The notes below the pieces were generated by a model. It saw only the letters and a program-made list of their open reading frames with translations, made no database searches and was not told the DNA's origin. A stretch of DNA of 6,670 bases from an uncultured Ruminococcus sp. (GTDB taxonomy: Bacteria; Bacillota; Clostridia; Oscillospirales; Ruminococcaceae), in NCBI GenBank assembly GCA_905199285.1, contig CAJKFZ010000144.1, forward strand, positions 1 to 6,670. The letters are read 5' to 3'. Every line of letters begins with the position of its first letter. Position 1 is the stretch's first letter. The position numbers and the translations under genes were made by a program. Below are positions 1 to 5,705 of this stretch, one piece after another.

Positions 1-4
1 AATA

Positions 5-16
5 AAACTTTTGTTC
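5..16. promoter_or_regulatory. Probable second (imperfect) LexA operator
   Basis: The 12 bases read AAAC-TTTT-GTTC. This is one mismatch from the Gram-positive LexA (Cheo) palindrome GAAC-N4-GTTC, with an intact right half-site. It lies directly upstream of, and touches, the TATAAT at 17-22, so it would sit in the spacer of that promoter. Its centre is 34 bp from the centre of the perfect box at 39-50. Seen: the half-site and spacing. Inferred: LexA binding, probably weaker than at the second site. Confidence 0.5.
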
Positions 17-22
17 TATAAT
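17..22 (+). promoter_or_regulatory. Probable sigma-A -10 element (TATAAT)
   Basis: A perfect TATAAT lies about 65 bases upstream of the first small gene. The matching -35 element would fall just left of the window start, so the promoter cannot be fully verified. Transcription would begin near base 29. One LexA-like site then lies in the spacer and the perfect one (39-50) just downstream of the start point, a typical arrangement for SOS repression. Confidence 0.5.
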
Positions 23-38
23 AATAAATACAAGGAAT

Positions 39-50
39 GAACGTTTGTTC
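39..50. promoter_or_regulatory. LexA operator (SOS box)
   Basis: GAAC-GTTT-GTTC is a perfect match to the GAAC-N4-GTTC core of Bacillus/Clostridium LexA boxes, and it is flanked by T on each side as TGAAC...GTTCT. It sits between the presumed transcription start and the first ribosome binding site, where a bound repressor would block transcription. lexA in Firmicutes is commonly self-regulated and divergently placed, so a divergent lexA to the left is possible but not visible here. Alternative: a chance 8-base match, made less likely by the second near-match and the promoter geometry. Confidence 0.82.
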
Positions 51-76
51 TAAGCTATCTTTTCTCCCTAATGAAC

Positions 77-82
77 AGGAGG
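77..82 (+). promoter_or_regulatory. Ribosome binding site setting the first gene's start at 89
   Basis: A perfect AGGAGG is followed by six bases and then ATG at 89. The in-frame ATG at 71 lies upstream of this motif and has no Shine-Dalgarno of its own, so the longer frame beginning at 71 is not the likely product. Confidence 0.85.
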
Positions 83-88
83 TTAAAA

Positions 89-325
89 ATGAAACAGATG
101 ATACATGGTTATGAAACAAGCTGTGAAATGGTTATGAAACGAATACATCAACTTACAAAACAGCGCAACGAATTGCAGAAAAACGGAAACGATTTTGAAA
201 TTGACGAACTTGATCTGGAACGCCGTATAAGAATATTGTACACAGAACATAGTCAGATGAAAGAAATTATAACTCACCTTACACAATATATGAGGAGGAT
301 TGATACAAGTGTCGAAACGAAATAG
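89..325 (+). CDS. Small helical/coiled-coil protein of unknown function, probably SOS-regulated
   Basis: I do not recognise this 78-residue protein. It is highly charged, with no signal peptide, no membrane segment and no metal-binding cluster. Residues about 10-32 and 37-71 look helical with heptad-like spacing of I, L, M and V. They are separated by a short N/G/D-rich turn near 31-37, which suggests a helical hairpin or coiled coil able to dimerise. The start at 89 is chosen because AGGAGG lies six bases upstream; the in-frame ATG at 71 precedes that site. It is the first gene after a promoter carrying LexA boxes. Its 3' end overlaps the next gene, a sigma-70 region 4-like protein, by 17 bases, so the two are probably translated together and may act as partners. 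The pairing is inferred from layout only. Existence as a gene is likely; function is unknown. Confidence 0.75.
   Translation: MKQMIHGYETSCEMVMKRIHQLTKQRNELQKNGNDFEIDELDLERRIRILYTEHSQMKEIITHLTQYMRRIDTSVETK
293..298 (+). promoter_or_regulatory. Ribosome binding site favouring a GTG start at 309
   Basis: AGGAGG ends one base before the TTG at 300, far too close for that codon to initiate. The next in-frame start codon is GTG at 309, ten bases downstream, which is slightly long but workable. The site lies inside the 3' end of the first small gene, consistent with coupled translation. Confidence 0.7.
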
Positions 326-605
326 TTATTCTGATGAATTTTCCGGCGATACTGATAAGGGTATACGCTCAATACTGGAATATGAAAGCGATGATGAATC
401 CGGAAACAGATTGAGGAGAATACTGTTAAAAGTTATAAATAATGAGCTTACTCCAAGACAAAAGGAGATAATTATGTTATACTATTACAAGGGAACAGAT
501 ACTGTTAAAATAAGCCAGAAGCTCGGAATAACGCCACAGGCAGTTTCGGCGGCTATGGCAAGGGCAAGAATGAGAATTTACAGGATCCTGCAATATTATA
601 TATAG
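309..605 (+). CDS. Small sigma-70 region 4-like helix-turn-helix protein
   Basis: A 98-residue protein. The N-terminal ~35 residues are acidic, Ser/Asp/Glu-rich and probably disordered. Residues about 46-94 match the pattern of sigma-70 region 4: 'LTPRQKEII' (47-55), then 'KISQKLGITPQAVS' (67-80) as the helix-turn-helix, then an Arg-rich recognition/stabilising helix running to the C-terminus. There is no region 2, so it cannot be a complete sigma factor. It could be a phage-type or accessory transcription regulator, or a partial sigma working with the coiled-coil protein before it. The GTG start at 309 is chosen over TTG at 300 because AGGAGG at 293-298 is only one base from the TTG. It overlaps the upstream gene by 17 bases and is followed after 12 bases by the decarboxylase. 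LexA control is inferred from the operators upstream. Target promoters are unknown. Confidence 0.8.
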   Translation: MSKRNSYSDEFSGDTDKGIRSILEYESDDESGNRLRRILLKVINNELTPRQKEIIMLYYYKGTDTVKISQKLGITPQAVSAAMARARMRIYRILQYYI

Positions 606-617
606 CGAGGTAGAAAA

Positions 618-1952
618 ATGAAAACACCGATTTATGATTTTCTGAAAAATTATACAAATTCCGAAATGCTCCGCTGTCATATGCCGGGACATAAGGGAAA
701 AACGCTTTGCGGCGGTTTTGAGAAAATGTTTGAAAGCGATATAACTGAGATCGTCGGAGCGGACAGCCTTTTTGAGTCCAGCGGTATTATAGCTGAAAGC
801 GAAAAAAATATGTCGGATCTTTATAAAACGGCGGCAACGGTTTATTCTGCCGGAGGTTCAACTCTTTGCATTCAGGCTATGCTTGCAATCATGAAAAATG
901 AGAACAGGAAAGTTTTTGCGGCAAGAAATGTTCATCGAGCTTTTTTGAATGCGGCGGCTTTGCTCGATATTGATGTCGAGTGGATAATGCCCGAATATTC
1001 AGCGGGAATTTTGTCCGGCGAGCTTCACCCAGAAATCATTGAGAAAAAGCTGAAACTCTGCCGTGAACCGTCGTGCGTTTATATAACGTCCCCTGATTAT
1101 ACGGGAAAGACTGCCGATATCAAGGCAATTTCGGAAGTATGCCGCCGATACGGTTCACGTCTTTTAGTGGATAATGCTCATGGAGCGCATCTTGCTTTCT
1201 TTGAAAAAAGCGTTCATCCCATAGCTTTAGGAGCAGATATGTGCTGTGATTCGGCACATAAAATGCTCCCGGCGCTGACCGGTGCGGCTATGCTTCATAC
1301 GGGATGTTCTGAATATGCCGCACTGCTTAAACCGTCAATGAGCCTTTTTGCATCTACAAGTCCGTCATATCTGATAATGCTCTCGCTTGATCTGTGCAAT
1401 AAGTATATATCCGAGAGCGTAAAAGGCAATATCGAAATGAACCTCGAATATCTCGCCAAACTAAGGGAAGATTTTTCGGGTGAGCTTATATTTGCCGATA
1501 CAGAGCCTTTTCACGTTACTATAAAAGCTTCTGAAAGTGGATTTGACGGCAATGAATTTGCAGAAATTCTTCGTAAGAACGGCGTTGAATGTGAATATTC
1601 CGACAGCTGGACGGTCATTCTTCTTATGTCTCCTATGAACAGAGAGGATGATTATACGAGACTTTCATCTGCATTGAAGAGAGCAGTCGGTCTGGCTGAA
1701 CGATGTGAGAGCAGATCGGACTCCGGAAATTTTCTCCAAAATCTACCCGAAAGAGCCATGAGCATACGCAGTGCAGTATTTTCAACTTGTGAGGAGATTC
1801 CTGTTGAAATGTCCGAGGGAAGAATTTGCGGAGCTGTAAGAGTTCCGTGTCCGCCTGCGATACCGATAGCGGCGAGCGGTGAGGTAATTGACAGGGAATG
1901 TATAAAAATTTTTCAAAAGTATGGAATTTTGACTGTAAATGTGTTAAAATAG
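618..1952 (+). CDS. PLP-dependent Orn/Lys/Arg-type decarboxylase
   Basis: A cytosolic pyridoxal-phosphate enzyme of 444 residues, fold type I, Orn/Lys/Arg decarboxylase major family (YaaO/SpeA-like). Family marks in order are HMPGHKG (21-27), the DNAHGAH cofactor-binding stretch (185-191), SAHKM with the Schiff-base lysine K215, TLTGAA-like residues after it (about 220-224), and a C-terminal CPPAIPIAASGE (411-422) corresponding to the usual PPGIP...PGE motif. All expected catalytic parts are present. The length is somewhat below the ~480 residues of B. subtilis YaaO/SpeA, and the C-terminal motif is divergent (AI and AAS for GI and V-P). Substrate (arginine, lysine or ornithine, hence polyamine or cadaverine/agmatine production) cannot be assigned from motifs. 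A GAGG 7 bases upstream supports ATG 618. In B. subtilis yaaO likewise sits upstream of holB, so the placement is conserved; tmk, yaaQ and yaaR are missing between them here. Confidence 0.93.
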   Translation: MKTPIYDFLKNYTNSEMLRCHMPGHKGKTLCGGFEKMFESDITEIVGADSLFESSGIIAESEKNMSDLYKTAATVYSAGGSTLCIQAMLAIMKNENRKVFAARNVHRAFLNAAALLDIDVEWIMPEYSAGILSGELHPEIIEKKLKLCREPSCVYITSPDYTGKTADIKAISEVCRRYGSRLLVDNAHGAHLAFFEKSVHPIALGADMCCDSAHKMLPALTGAAMLHTGCSEYAALLKPSMSLFASTSPSYLIMLSLDLCNKYISESVKGNIEMNLEYLAKLREDFSGELIFADTEPFHVTIKASESGFDGNEFAEILRKNGVECEYSDSWTVILLMSPMNREDDYTRLSSALKRAVGLAERCESRSDSGNFLQNLPERAMSIRSAVFSTCEEIPVEMSEGRICGAVRVPCPPAIPIAASGEVIDRECIKIFQKYGILTVNVLK

Positions 1953-2017
1953 AAAGAGAAGGAAACAAAAAGAAAATGTGAAGACAGGTTCTTACTTTTT
2001 GTTAGTATAGGTGACTT

Positions 2018-2998
2018 ATGAAAAAAATCTACGGAAACGATTACCTTCTTTCAACTCTCGAAAGCATGGTAAACTGCGGAAGAACTGCTCATACGGTTCT
2101 GTTTTACGGCGAAAAGGGCTGCGGCAGAAAACTTATCGCTAAATATTATATAAAGCTTCTCCTTTGTGAGAATAAAACAGACGGAAAGCCCTGCGGAGTA
2201 TGTCAGACCTGCCGAAATGTCGATACCGAAGCTCATCCGGATGTCTGGTTTGTGAATAAAAGCGGAAAGCTCGGCGGTTTCTCGGTCGAAACGGCAGGCA
2301 TTGTCGCTAACGACGCTTATATTAAACCGAATAATCAGAGCAATGTTAAAGTTTATGTCTTTGCCGACTGTCAGAATTTCGACGTTCGTCCGCAGAATAA
2401 ACTGCTCAAGCTTGTGGAAGAACCGCCGGATTACGCTTATTTTATCTTTACAGCTGAATCAAAATCGGTTTTTCTTCCGACTATTATTTCACGCTGCGTC
2501 TGCTTTGGCGTTTCTGTAGGAACAGAGGAAGAAGCCTGTCTTGCGCTTTCCGAATGCGGATATGATAAGGATGATATAAAAAAGGCTGTAAGCTGTTTTC
2601 ACGGAAATATAGGAATGTGTACCGACTATATCTTCAATGAAGAGCTTAGAAATAAAGTCGATTTGACAAAATCTCTTGCTGATAGTATAATAAGAAGAGA
2701 TGAATATGCTCTTAACTGCGCTTTTTATTCTGTCGGCAAAGACAGAAACGATGTCAGAACTACACTTTTGCTGTTAGATACGCTTGTACGTGATGCGGCT
2801 GTTCTGATAAAAAACAGTTCGGCGAAAACTATCGGATGTTTTAAAGAAGGCGCAGAAAAGCTTGCAGAGAGCATTACTGTTTATCAGGCTGCAGGAATTC
2901 ATAAACATATTGAAAGAGCTTGGAAAGCGATCGAATGCAATGTTTCCGCACCGCTCGTTCTTGCCTCGCTTTGCGCTGATATAATATCAGATCTATAA
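2018..2998 (+). CDS. holB: DNA polymerase III subunit delta' (clamp loader)
   Basis: A 326-residue AAA+-fold clamp-loader subunit that helps load the sliding clamp at the replication fork. The P-loop region GEKGCGRK (31-38) has Arg37 where ATP-binding relatives have the catalytic lysine, which agrees with delta' not being an ATPase. Four cysteines C50, C59, C62 and C65 form the zinc module, with the same spacing as in E. coli delta'. HPD follows at 73-75, EEPP is at 134-137, and the SRC motif (158-160) supplies the arginine finger R159 reaching into the neighbouring tau/gamma site. The length is normal. AGGTGA ends three bases before the ATG, which equals a usual Shine-Dalgarno register when aligned to the full anti-SD. 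It lies 65 bases after the decarboxylase and 71 before ricT, the same holB-ricT adjacency as in B. subtilis. Well supported. Confidence 0.95.
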   Translation: MKKIYGNDYLLSTLESMVNCGRTAHTVLFYGEKGCGRKLIAKYYIKLLLCENKTDGKPCGVCQTCRNVDTEAHPDVWFVNKSGKLGGFSVETAGIVANDAYIKPNNQSNVKVYVFADCQNFDVRPQNKLLKLVEEPPDYAYFIFTAESKSVFLPTIISRCVCFGVSVGTEEEACLALSECGYDKDDIKKAVSCFHGNIGMCTDYIFNEELRNKVDLTKSLADSIIRRDEYALNCAFYSVGKDRNDVRTTLLLLDTLVRDAAVLIKNSSAKTIGCFKEGAEKLAESITVYQAAGIHKHIERAWKAIECNVSAPLVLASLCADIISDL

Positions 2999-3069
2999 TT
3001 GATTGTTTTGATACGATTTGAACAGCAGCATACCGGCTGTATGTCATAATCAGGATAGGAGTAAATTTA

Positions 3070-3936
3070 ATGAAAGAAATTGTCGGAGTACGCTTTAAAA
3101 AAGTTGGAAAAATATATTATTTTTCTCCCGACGGCATAAAGGCAAATGTCGGGGAGTATGCCATTGTTGAAACCGTTCGTGGAGTGGAATGCGGAGAGAT
3201 AGTTATTGCAAACCGTGAAATTCCAGAGGAGCTTATTGCTTCTCCGCTTAAACCCATAATCAGACTCGCAACGCCGGCTGATATGAAAATAGTCCAGAAG
3301 AATAAGCTGCGTGAGCAGGAGGCATTTGCCGTTTGTGAGGAGAAAATTGCAAGCCGTAAGCTTAAAATGAATCTTGTCGATGTTGAATGCACTTTTGACA
3401 ATAATAAGCTTCTTTTCTATTTCACTGCTGAAAACCGCATTGATTTCCGTGAGCTTGTTAAGGATCTCGCTGCCATTTTTAGAACCCGTATTGAGCTTCG
3501 TCAGATAGGCGTTCGTGATGAAGCAAAAATTCTCGGCGGACTTGGAATTTGCGGCAGAGAATTCTGCTGTAAAGGATATATGGGCGAATTTCAGCCGGTT
3601 TCCATTAAAATGGCTAAGGAACAGGGACTCTCTCTGAATCCTACTAAGATTTCAGGAACCTGCGGAAGGCTTATGTGCTGTCTTAAAAATGAACAGAACG
3701 TTTATGAGGAACTGCTGAAGGTTACTCCGAAGGTAGGAGCTATCGTAGTAACTCCGGACGGCGACAGGGGAAGAGTTGAAGAAGCTAACCTTATTACGGG
3801 AAAGCTCAGGATAAAAACGGATAAATCAGAAGTTCCGGTAATTCTTGACAGAAGCGAAGTGAAGCTTCTCCGTGATGCGGAGATAAGGGTAAATCGTGAA
3901 GAACTGAAAGCGCTGAAAAATCTTGAGGATAAATAA
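3070..3936 (+). CDS. ricT: PSP1-domain protein RicT (YaaT), RNase Y-associated Y-complex subunit
   Basis: A 288-residue soluble protein with the PSP1 domain. Conserved stretches are GVRFKKVGKIYYF (6-18), GGLGICGREFCC (156-167), MAKEQGLSLNPTKISG (181-196) and CGRLMCCLK (198-206). The six cysteines C161, C166, C167, C198, C203 and C204 are the cluster expected for Fe-S binding in this family. The C-terminal part (about 220-268) resembles a KOW-like region. In B. subtilis RicT (YaaT) joins RicA and RicF in a complex that steers RNase Y in mRNA maturation and affects sporulation, competence and biofilm formation. The same role here is inferred from the family and from its place directly after holB. 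AGGAG ends about eight bases before ATG 3070. Its stop overlaps the next start by one base (TAATG), so translation of queH is probably coupled. Confidence 0.95.
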   Translation: MKEIVGVRFKKVGKIYYFSPDGIKANVGEYAIVETVRGVECGEIVIANREIPEELIASPLKPIIRLATPADMKIVQKNKLREQEAFAVCEEKIASRKLKMNLVDVECTFDNNKLLFYFTAENRIDFRELVKDLAAIFRTRIELRQIGVRDEAKILGGLGICGREFCCKGYMGEFQPVSIKMAKEQGLSLNPTKISGTCGRLMCCLKNEQNVYEELLKVTPKVGAIVVTPDGDRGRVEEANLITGKLRIKTDKSEVPVILDRSEVKLLRDAEIRVNREELKALKNLEDK

Positions 3937-4553
3937 TGCAGAAAGTAAATTACGGCAGACTTCTTGACGATAAGATTGCACAGCTTGAAAAAAACGGTGA
4001 GAAACCGTCGCTGCTGCTTCATGCCTGTTGTGCGCCGTGCAGCAGCCATACACTTATGTTTCTCGACGGACATTTTGAGATAACGCTTTATTTCTTCAAT
4101 CCGAATATTGCTCCGGAAAAAGAGTATAATTTTCGTCTGGGCGAGCTTAAACGGCTTGTGTCGGAGATGAAGCTGAACATAAATATTATTGAGGAACATT
4201 ACGATCCCACGCCTTTTTTCGTTCTTGCAAAGGGACTCGAAGAGCTTCCGGAGCGAGGTGAACGGTGTAAGCGGTGCATTGAATATCGTTTGAGAAAAAC
4301 CGGAGAAAAAGCGCAGGAACTTGGCTTCGATTATTTTACCACTACGCTTACAATAAGTCCCCATAAGGATTGTCAGTTTATAAATGAATGCGGAGCAAAG
4401 ATCGCTTCCGGTTTGGAAACGGATTATCTTTTTTCCGATTTTAAGAAGCATGAAGGATATAAGCATTCTATCGAGCTTTCAAAGCAGTATAACTTGTACA
4501 GGCAGAATTACTGCGGCTGTATTTATTCCAAAAAAGAAAGAGAAGAGAACTGA
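3936..4553 (+). CDS. queH: Epoxyqueuosine reductase QueH
   Basis: A 205-residue QueH (former DUF208) protein, the cobalamin-independent enzyme that reduces epoxyqueuosine to queuosine at tRNA wobble position 34. Visible family motifs are HACCAPC (29-35), ERCKRC (109-114), TTTLTISPHK (135-144), and YRQNYCGC (188-195). These give cysteines C31, C32, C35, C111, C114, C193 and C195 for the [4Fe-4S] cluster and the adjacent mononuclear iron site. The stretch FKKHEGYKHS (169-178) differs slightly from the more common FKK-x-GGY-x-RS form, but the cysteine set is complete. GAGG lies seven to eight bases before ATG 3936, and the start codon shares one base with the ricT stop. No other queuosine genes are in the window, so the cell may synthesise or salvage the precursor from elsewhere. 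Unrelated to the cobalamin-dependent QueG. Confidence 0.95.
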   Translation: MQKVNYGRLLDDKIAQLEKNGEKPSLLLHACCAPCSSHTLMFLDGHFEITLYFFNPNIAPEKEYNFRLGELKRLVSEMKLNINIIEEHYDPTPFFVLAKGLEELPERGERCKRCIEYRLRKTGEKAQELGFDYFTTTLTISPHKDCQFINECGAKIASGLETDYLFSDFKKHEGYKHSIELSKQYNLYRQNYCGCIYSKKEREEN

Positions 4554-4555
4554 AA

Positions 4556-5047
4556 ATGTCTAAGGAACAGAAAACCAACGCTATGCGTTTTCTTGAAAAA
4601 AATAATATCGCATACAAGTCTCAGTCCTATCAATGCGATGAATTTATTGACGGCATAACCGTTGCTCAAAAACTCGGACAATCTCTTGACGAAACTTTTA
4701 AAACGCTCATAGCTCATGGAAAATCGGGACAGTATTACTGCTTTCTTCTTCCTGTCGCAAAGGAACTCGATTTAAAAAAAGCGGCAAAAAGCGTTGGGGA
4801 AAAGTCTGTTGAGCTGCTCCATGTCAAGGACATAACGAAAGTAACAGGCTATGTAAGAGGCGGATGTACTCCTATTGGCATGAAAAAACAGTTCGTGACT
4901 GTTGTACATAATTCAGCAGAGACGCTTACTGAGTTTTTCATAAGCGGAGGAAGGATAGGACTTCAGATCAGATTGTCTCCGACAGAGATTGTTCGGAGCA
5001 TTCGTGGAAAGTTTGAGGATATTGTATCAGGAGATTGCAGTTTCTAA
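4556..5047 (+). CDS. ybaK: YbaK/EbsC-family Cys-tRNA(Pro) deacylase
   Basis: A 163-residue YbaK/ProX-like editing domain. Proteins of this family hydrolyse Cys-tRNA(Pro) made in error by prolyl-tRNA synthetase, acting in trans in the cytosol. Matching parts are the N-terminal LEKNNIAYK (13-21), the FKTL motif with catalytic-type lysine K49, LPVAKELDLKKAAK (65-78), TGYVRGGCTPIG (97-108) and SGGRIG (130-135). Length and order agree with E. coli YbaK. It starts two bases after the queH stop. No strong Shine-Dalgarno is visible (only an AGAAGAG-type purine stretch), so it probably relies on translational coupling. It is the last gene of the + strand run: the strong terminator begins 10 bases downstream. 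With QueH it makes a small tRNA modification/quality-control pair. Exact substrate within the INS-editing superfamily is inferred. Confidence 0.93.
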   Translation: MSKEQKTNAMRFLEKNNIAYKSQSYQCDEFIDGITVAQKLGQSLDETFKTLIAHGKSGQYYCFLLPVAKELDLKKAAKSVGEKSVELLHVKDITKVTGYVRGGCTPIGMKKQFVTVVHNSAETLTEFFISGGRIGLQIRLSPTEIVRSIRGKFEDIVSGDCSF

Positions 5048-5057
5048 AAACATAATA

Positions 5058-5094
5058 AAAAGGACGAACTTTTTCAGAGTTCGTCCTTTTGTTT
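5058..5094. terminator. Bidirectional rho-independent terminator
   Basis: A perfect 13-bp stem (left arm 5058-5070, right arm 5078-5090; core AGGACGAACT/AGTTCGTCCT) encloses a 7-base loop. On the + strand the stem runs into TTTTGTTTTG; on the minus strand it runs into TTTTTATTATGTTTTT. It therefore can end both the + strand operon (last stop at 5047) and the converging dpaAB operon (stop at 5115). Confidence 0.95.
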
Positions 5095-5114
5095 TGTGCT
5101 ACTGTTTTTCACAA

Positions 5115-5705
5115 TTATTTATGATATATAATAGGTCTTAGCTGAATGCCGTTCATGGCGGCAAGGGCGGCTTCCGGGATCATCTCAAATTCGGCAACAA
5201 GTGATGCCGGTTTTTTTATATAGTCATCCTGCAGCATAGGAACAAAGAAATAGTTTTTACGGTTGAAAAGCTCACCGAGATTTTTTGCCGAACCAAGAAG
5301 CGAATCATTTGAGGCTATTGCTAAAAGTACAGGTTTTCCGCTTCGCAGATGAGATTTAACCGCCATTGTGACAGAACTATCAGTTATACCGTTAGCCAGC
5401 TTTGCGGCAGTATTAGATGTGCATGGCGCAACTATCATCAGGTCGGTCATATTTTTCGGACCTATCGGTTCTGCCATTGAAATATCAGTGATGACATCTC
5501 GGTGACATATCTCCTGAAGCTCATGAAGGTTTTCTTCCGGTGTTCCAAAGCGGGTTGAAAGGGTCGAAGCAGTTTCAGACATGATAGGTATAAGCTCTGC
5601 TCCCATTTCGGTAAGTATGGAAGCTTGTTTCAGACTGCGTTCAAAAGTGCAGAAAGAGCCGGTAAGGGCGTAGCCGATTTTAAGTCCTTTAAGGGTATCA
5701 GCCAT
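5115..5705 (-). CDS. dpaB: Dipicolinate synthase subunit B (flavoprotein-like)
   Basis: A 196-residue SpoVFB/DpaB protein with a flavoprotein (HFCD-type) fold. With DpaA it converts the lysine-pathway intermediate derived from dihydrodipicolinate to dipicolinic acid in the sporulating mother cell; the acid is then moved into the forespore for Ca-DPA and heat resistance. Family marks are ALTGSFCTF (about 13-21), STRFG (50-54), MAEPIGPK (77-84), APCTSNT (93-99), TDSSV (108-112), SND (132-134) and QDDYIKKP (159-166). The start is placed at ATG 5705: GGAGG at 5715-5719 is nine bases upstream. The other in-frame ATG at 5711 is only three bases from it and would give 198 residues. With 5705 the gene overlaps dpaA by eight bases in the form ATGGCTGA, typical of coupled translation. 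The asd, dapG and dapA genes that follow in B. subtilis are absent; a terminator comes next. Confidence 0.93.
   Translation of the reverse strand: MADTLKGLKIGYALTGSFCTFERSLKQASILTEMGAELIPIMSETASTLSTRFGTPEENLHELQEICHRDVITDISMAEPIGPKNMTDLMIVAPCTSNTAAKLANGITDSSVTMAVKSHLRSGKPVLLAIASNDSLLGSAKNLGELFNRKNYFFVPMLQDDYIKKPASLVAEFEMIPEAALAAMNGIQLRPIIYHK

Noticed and set aside
1..60. A divergent minus-strand promoter (for a possible lexA to the left)
   Set aside because: TATTAT-like stretches exist, but I found no convincing -35/-10 pair at 16-18 bp within the visible bases.
73..84. A third LexA-like site, GAAC-AGGA-GGTT, over the first ribosome binding site
   Set aside because: The right half has only GGTT for GTTC, and the middle is explained by the Shine-Dalgarno sequence.
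71..88. Six extra N-terminal codons for the first small gene (start at 71)
   Set aside because: The AGGAGG ribosome binding site lies inside these codons and is ideally spaced for ATG 89.
1929..1950. TTGACT ... TAAAAT as a promoter for holB at the end of the decarboxylase gene
   Set aside because: The spacer is only 10 bases, far below the 16-18 needed.
1964..2003. Inverted repeat AACAAAAAG / CTTTTTGTT before holB as a terminator or attenuator
   Set aside because: The arms are nearly all A/T, the loop is about 22 bases and no T-run follows the right arm, so a functional hairpin is unlikely.
3029..3043. Small hairpin CATAC-CGGCT-GTATG before ricT
   Set aside because: A five-base stem with no T-run is expected by chance.
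3018..3050. TTGAAC ... CATAAT as a promoter for ricT
   Set aside because: The spacer is 21 bases; no other pairing in the 71-base gap is good.
3702..4466. A long minus-strand open frame opposite ricT and queH
   Set aside because: It is a shadow of two clear + strand genes; its product is low-complexity Phe/Ser/Arg-rich with no family resemblance.
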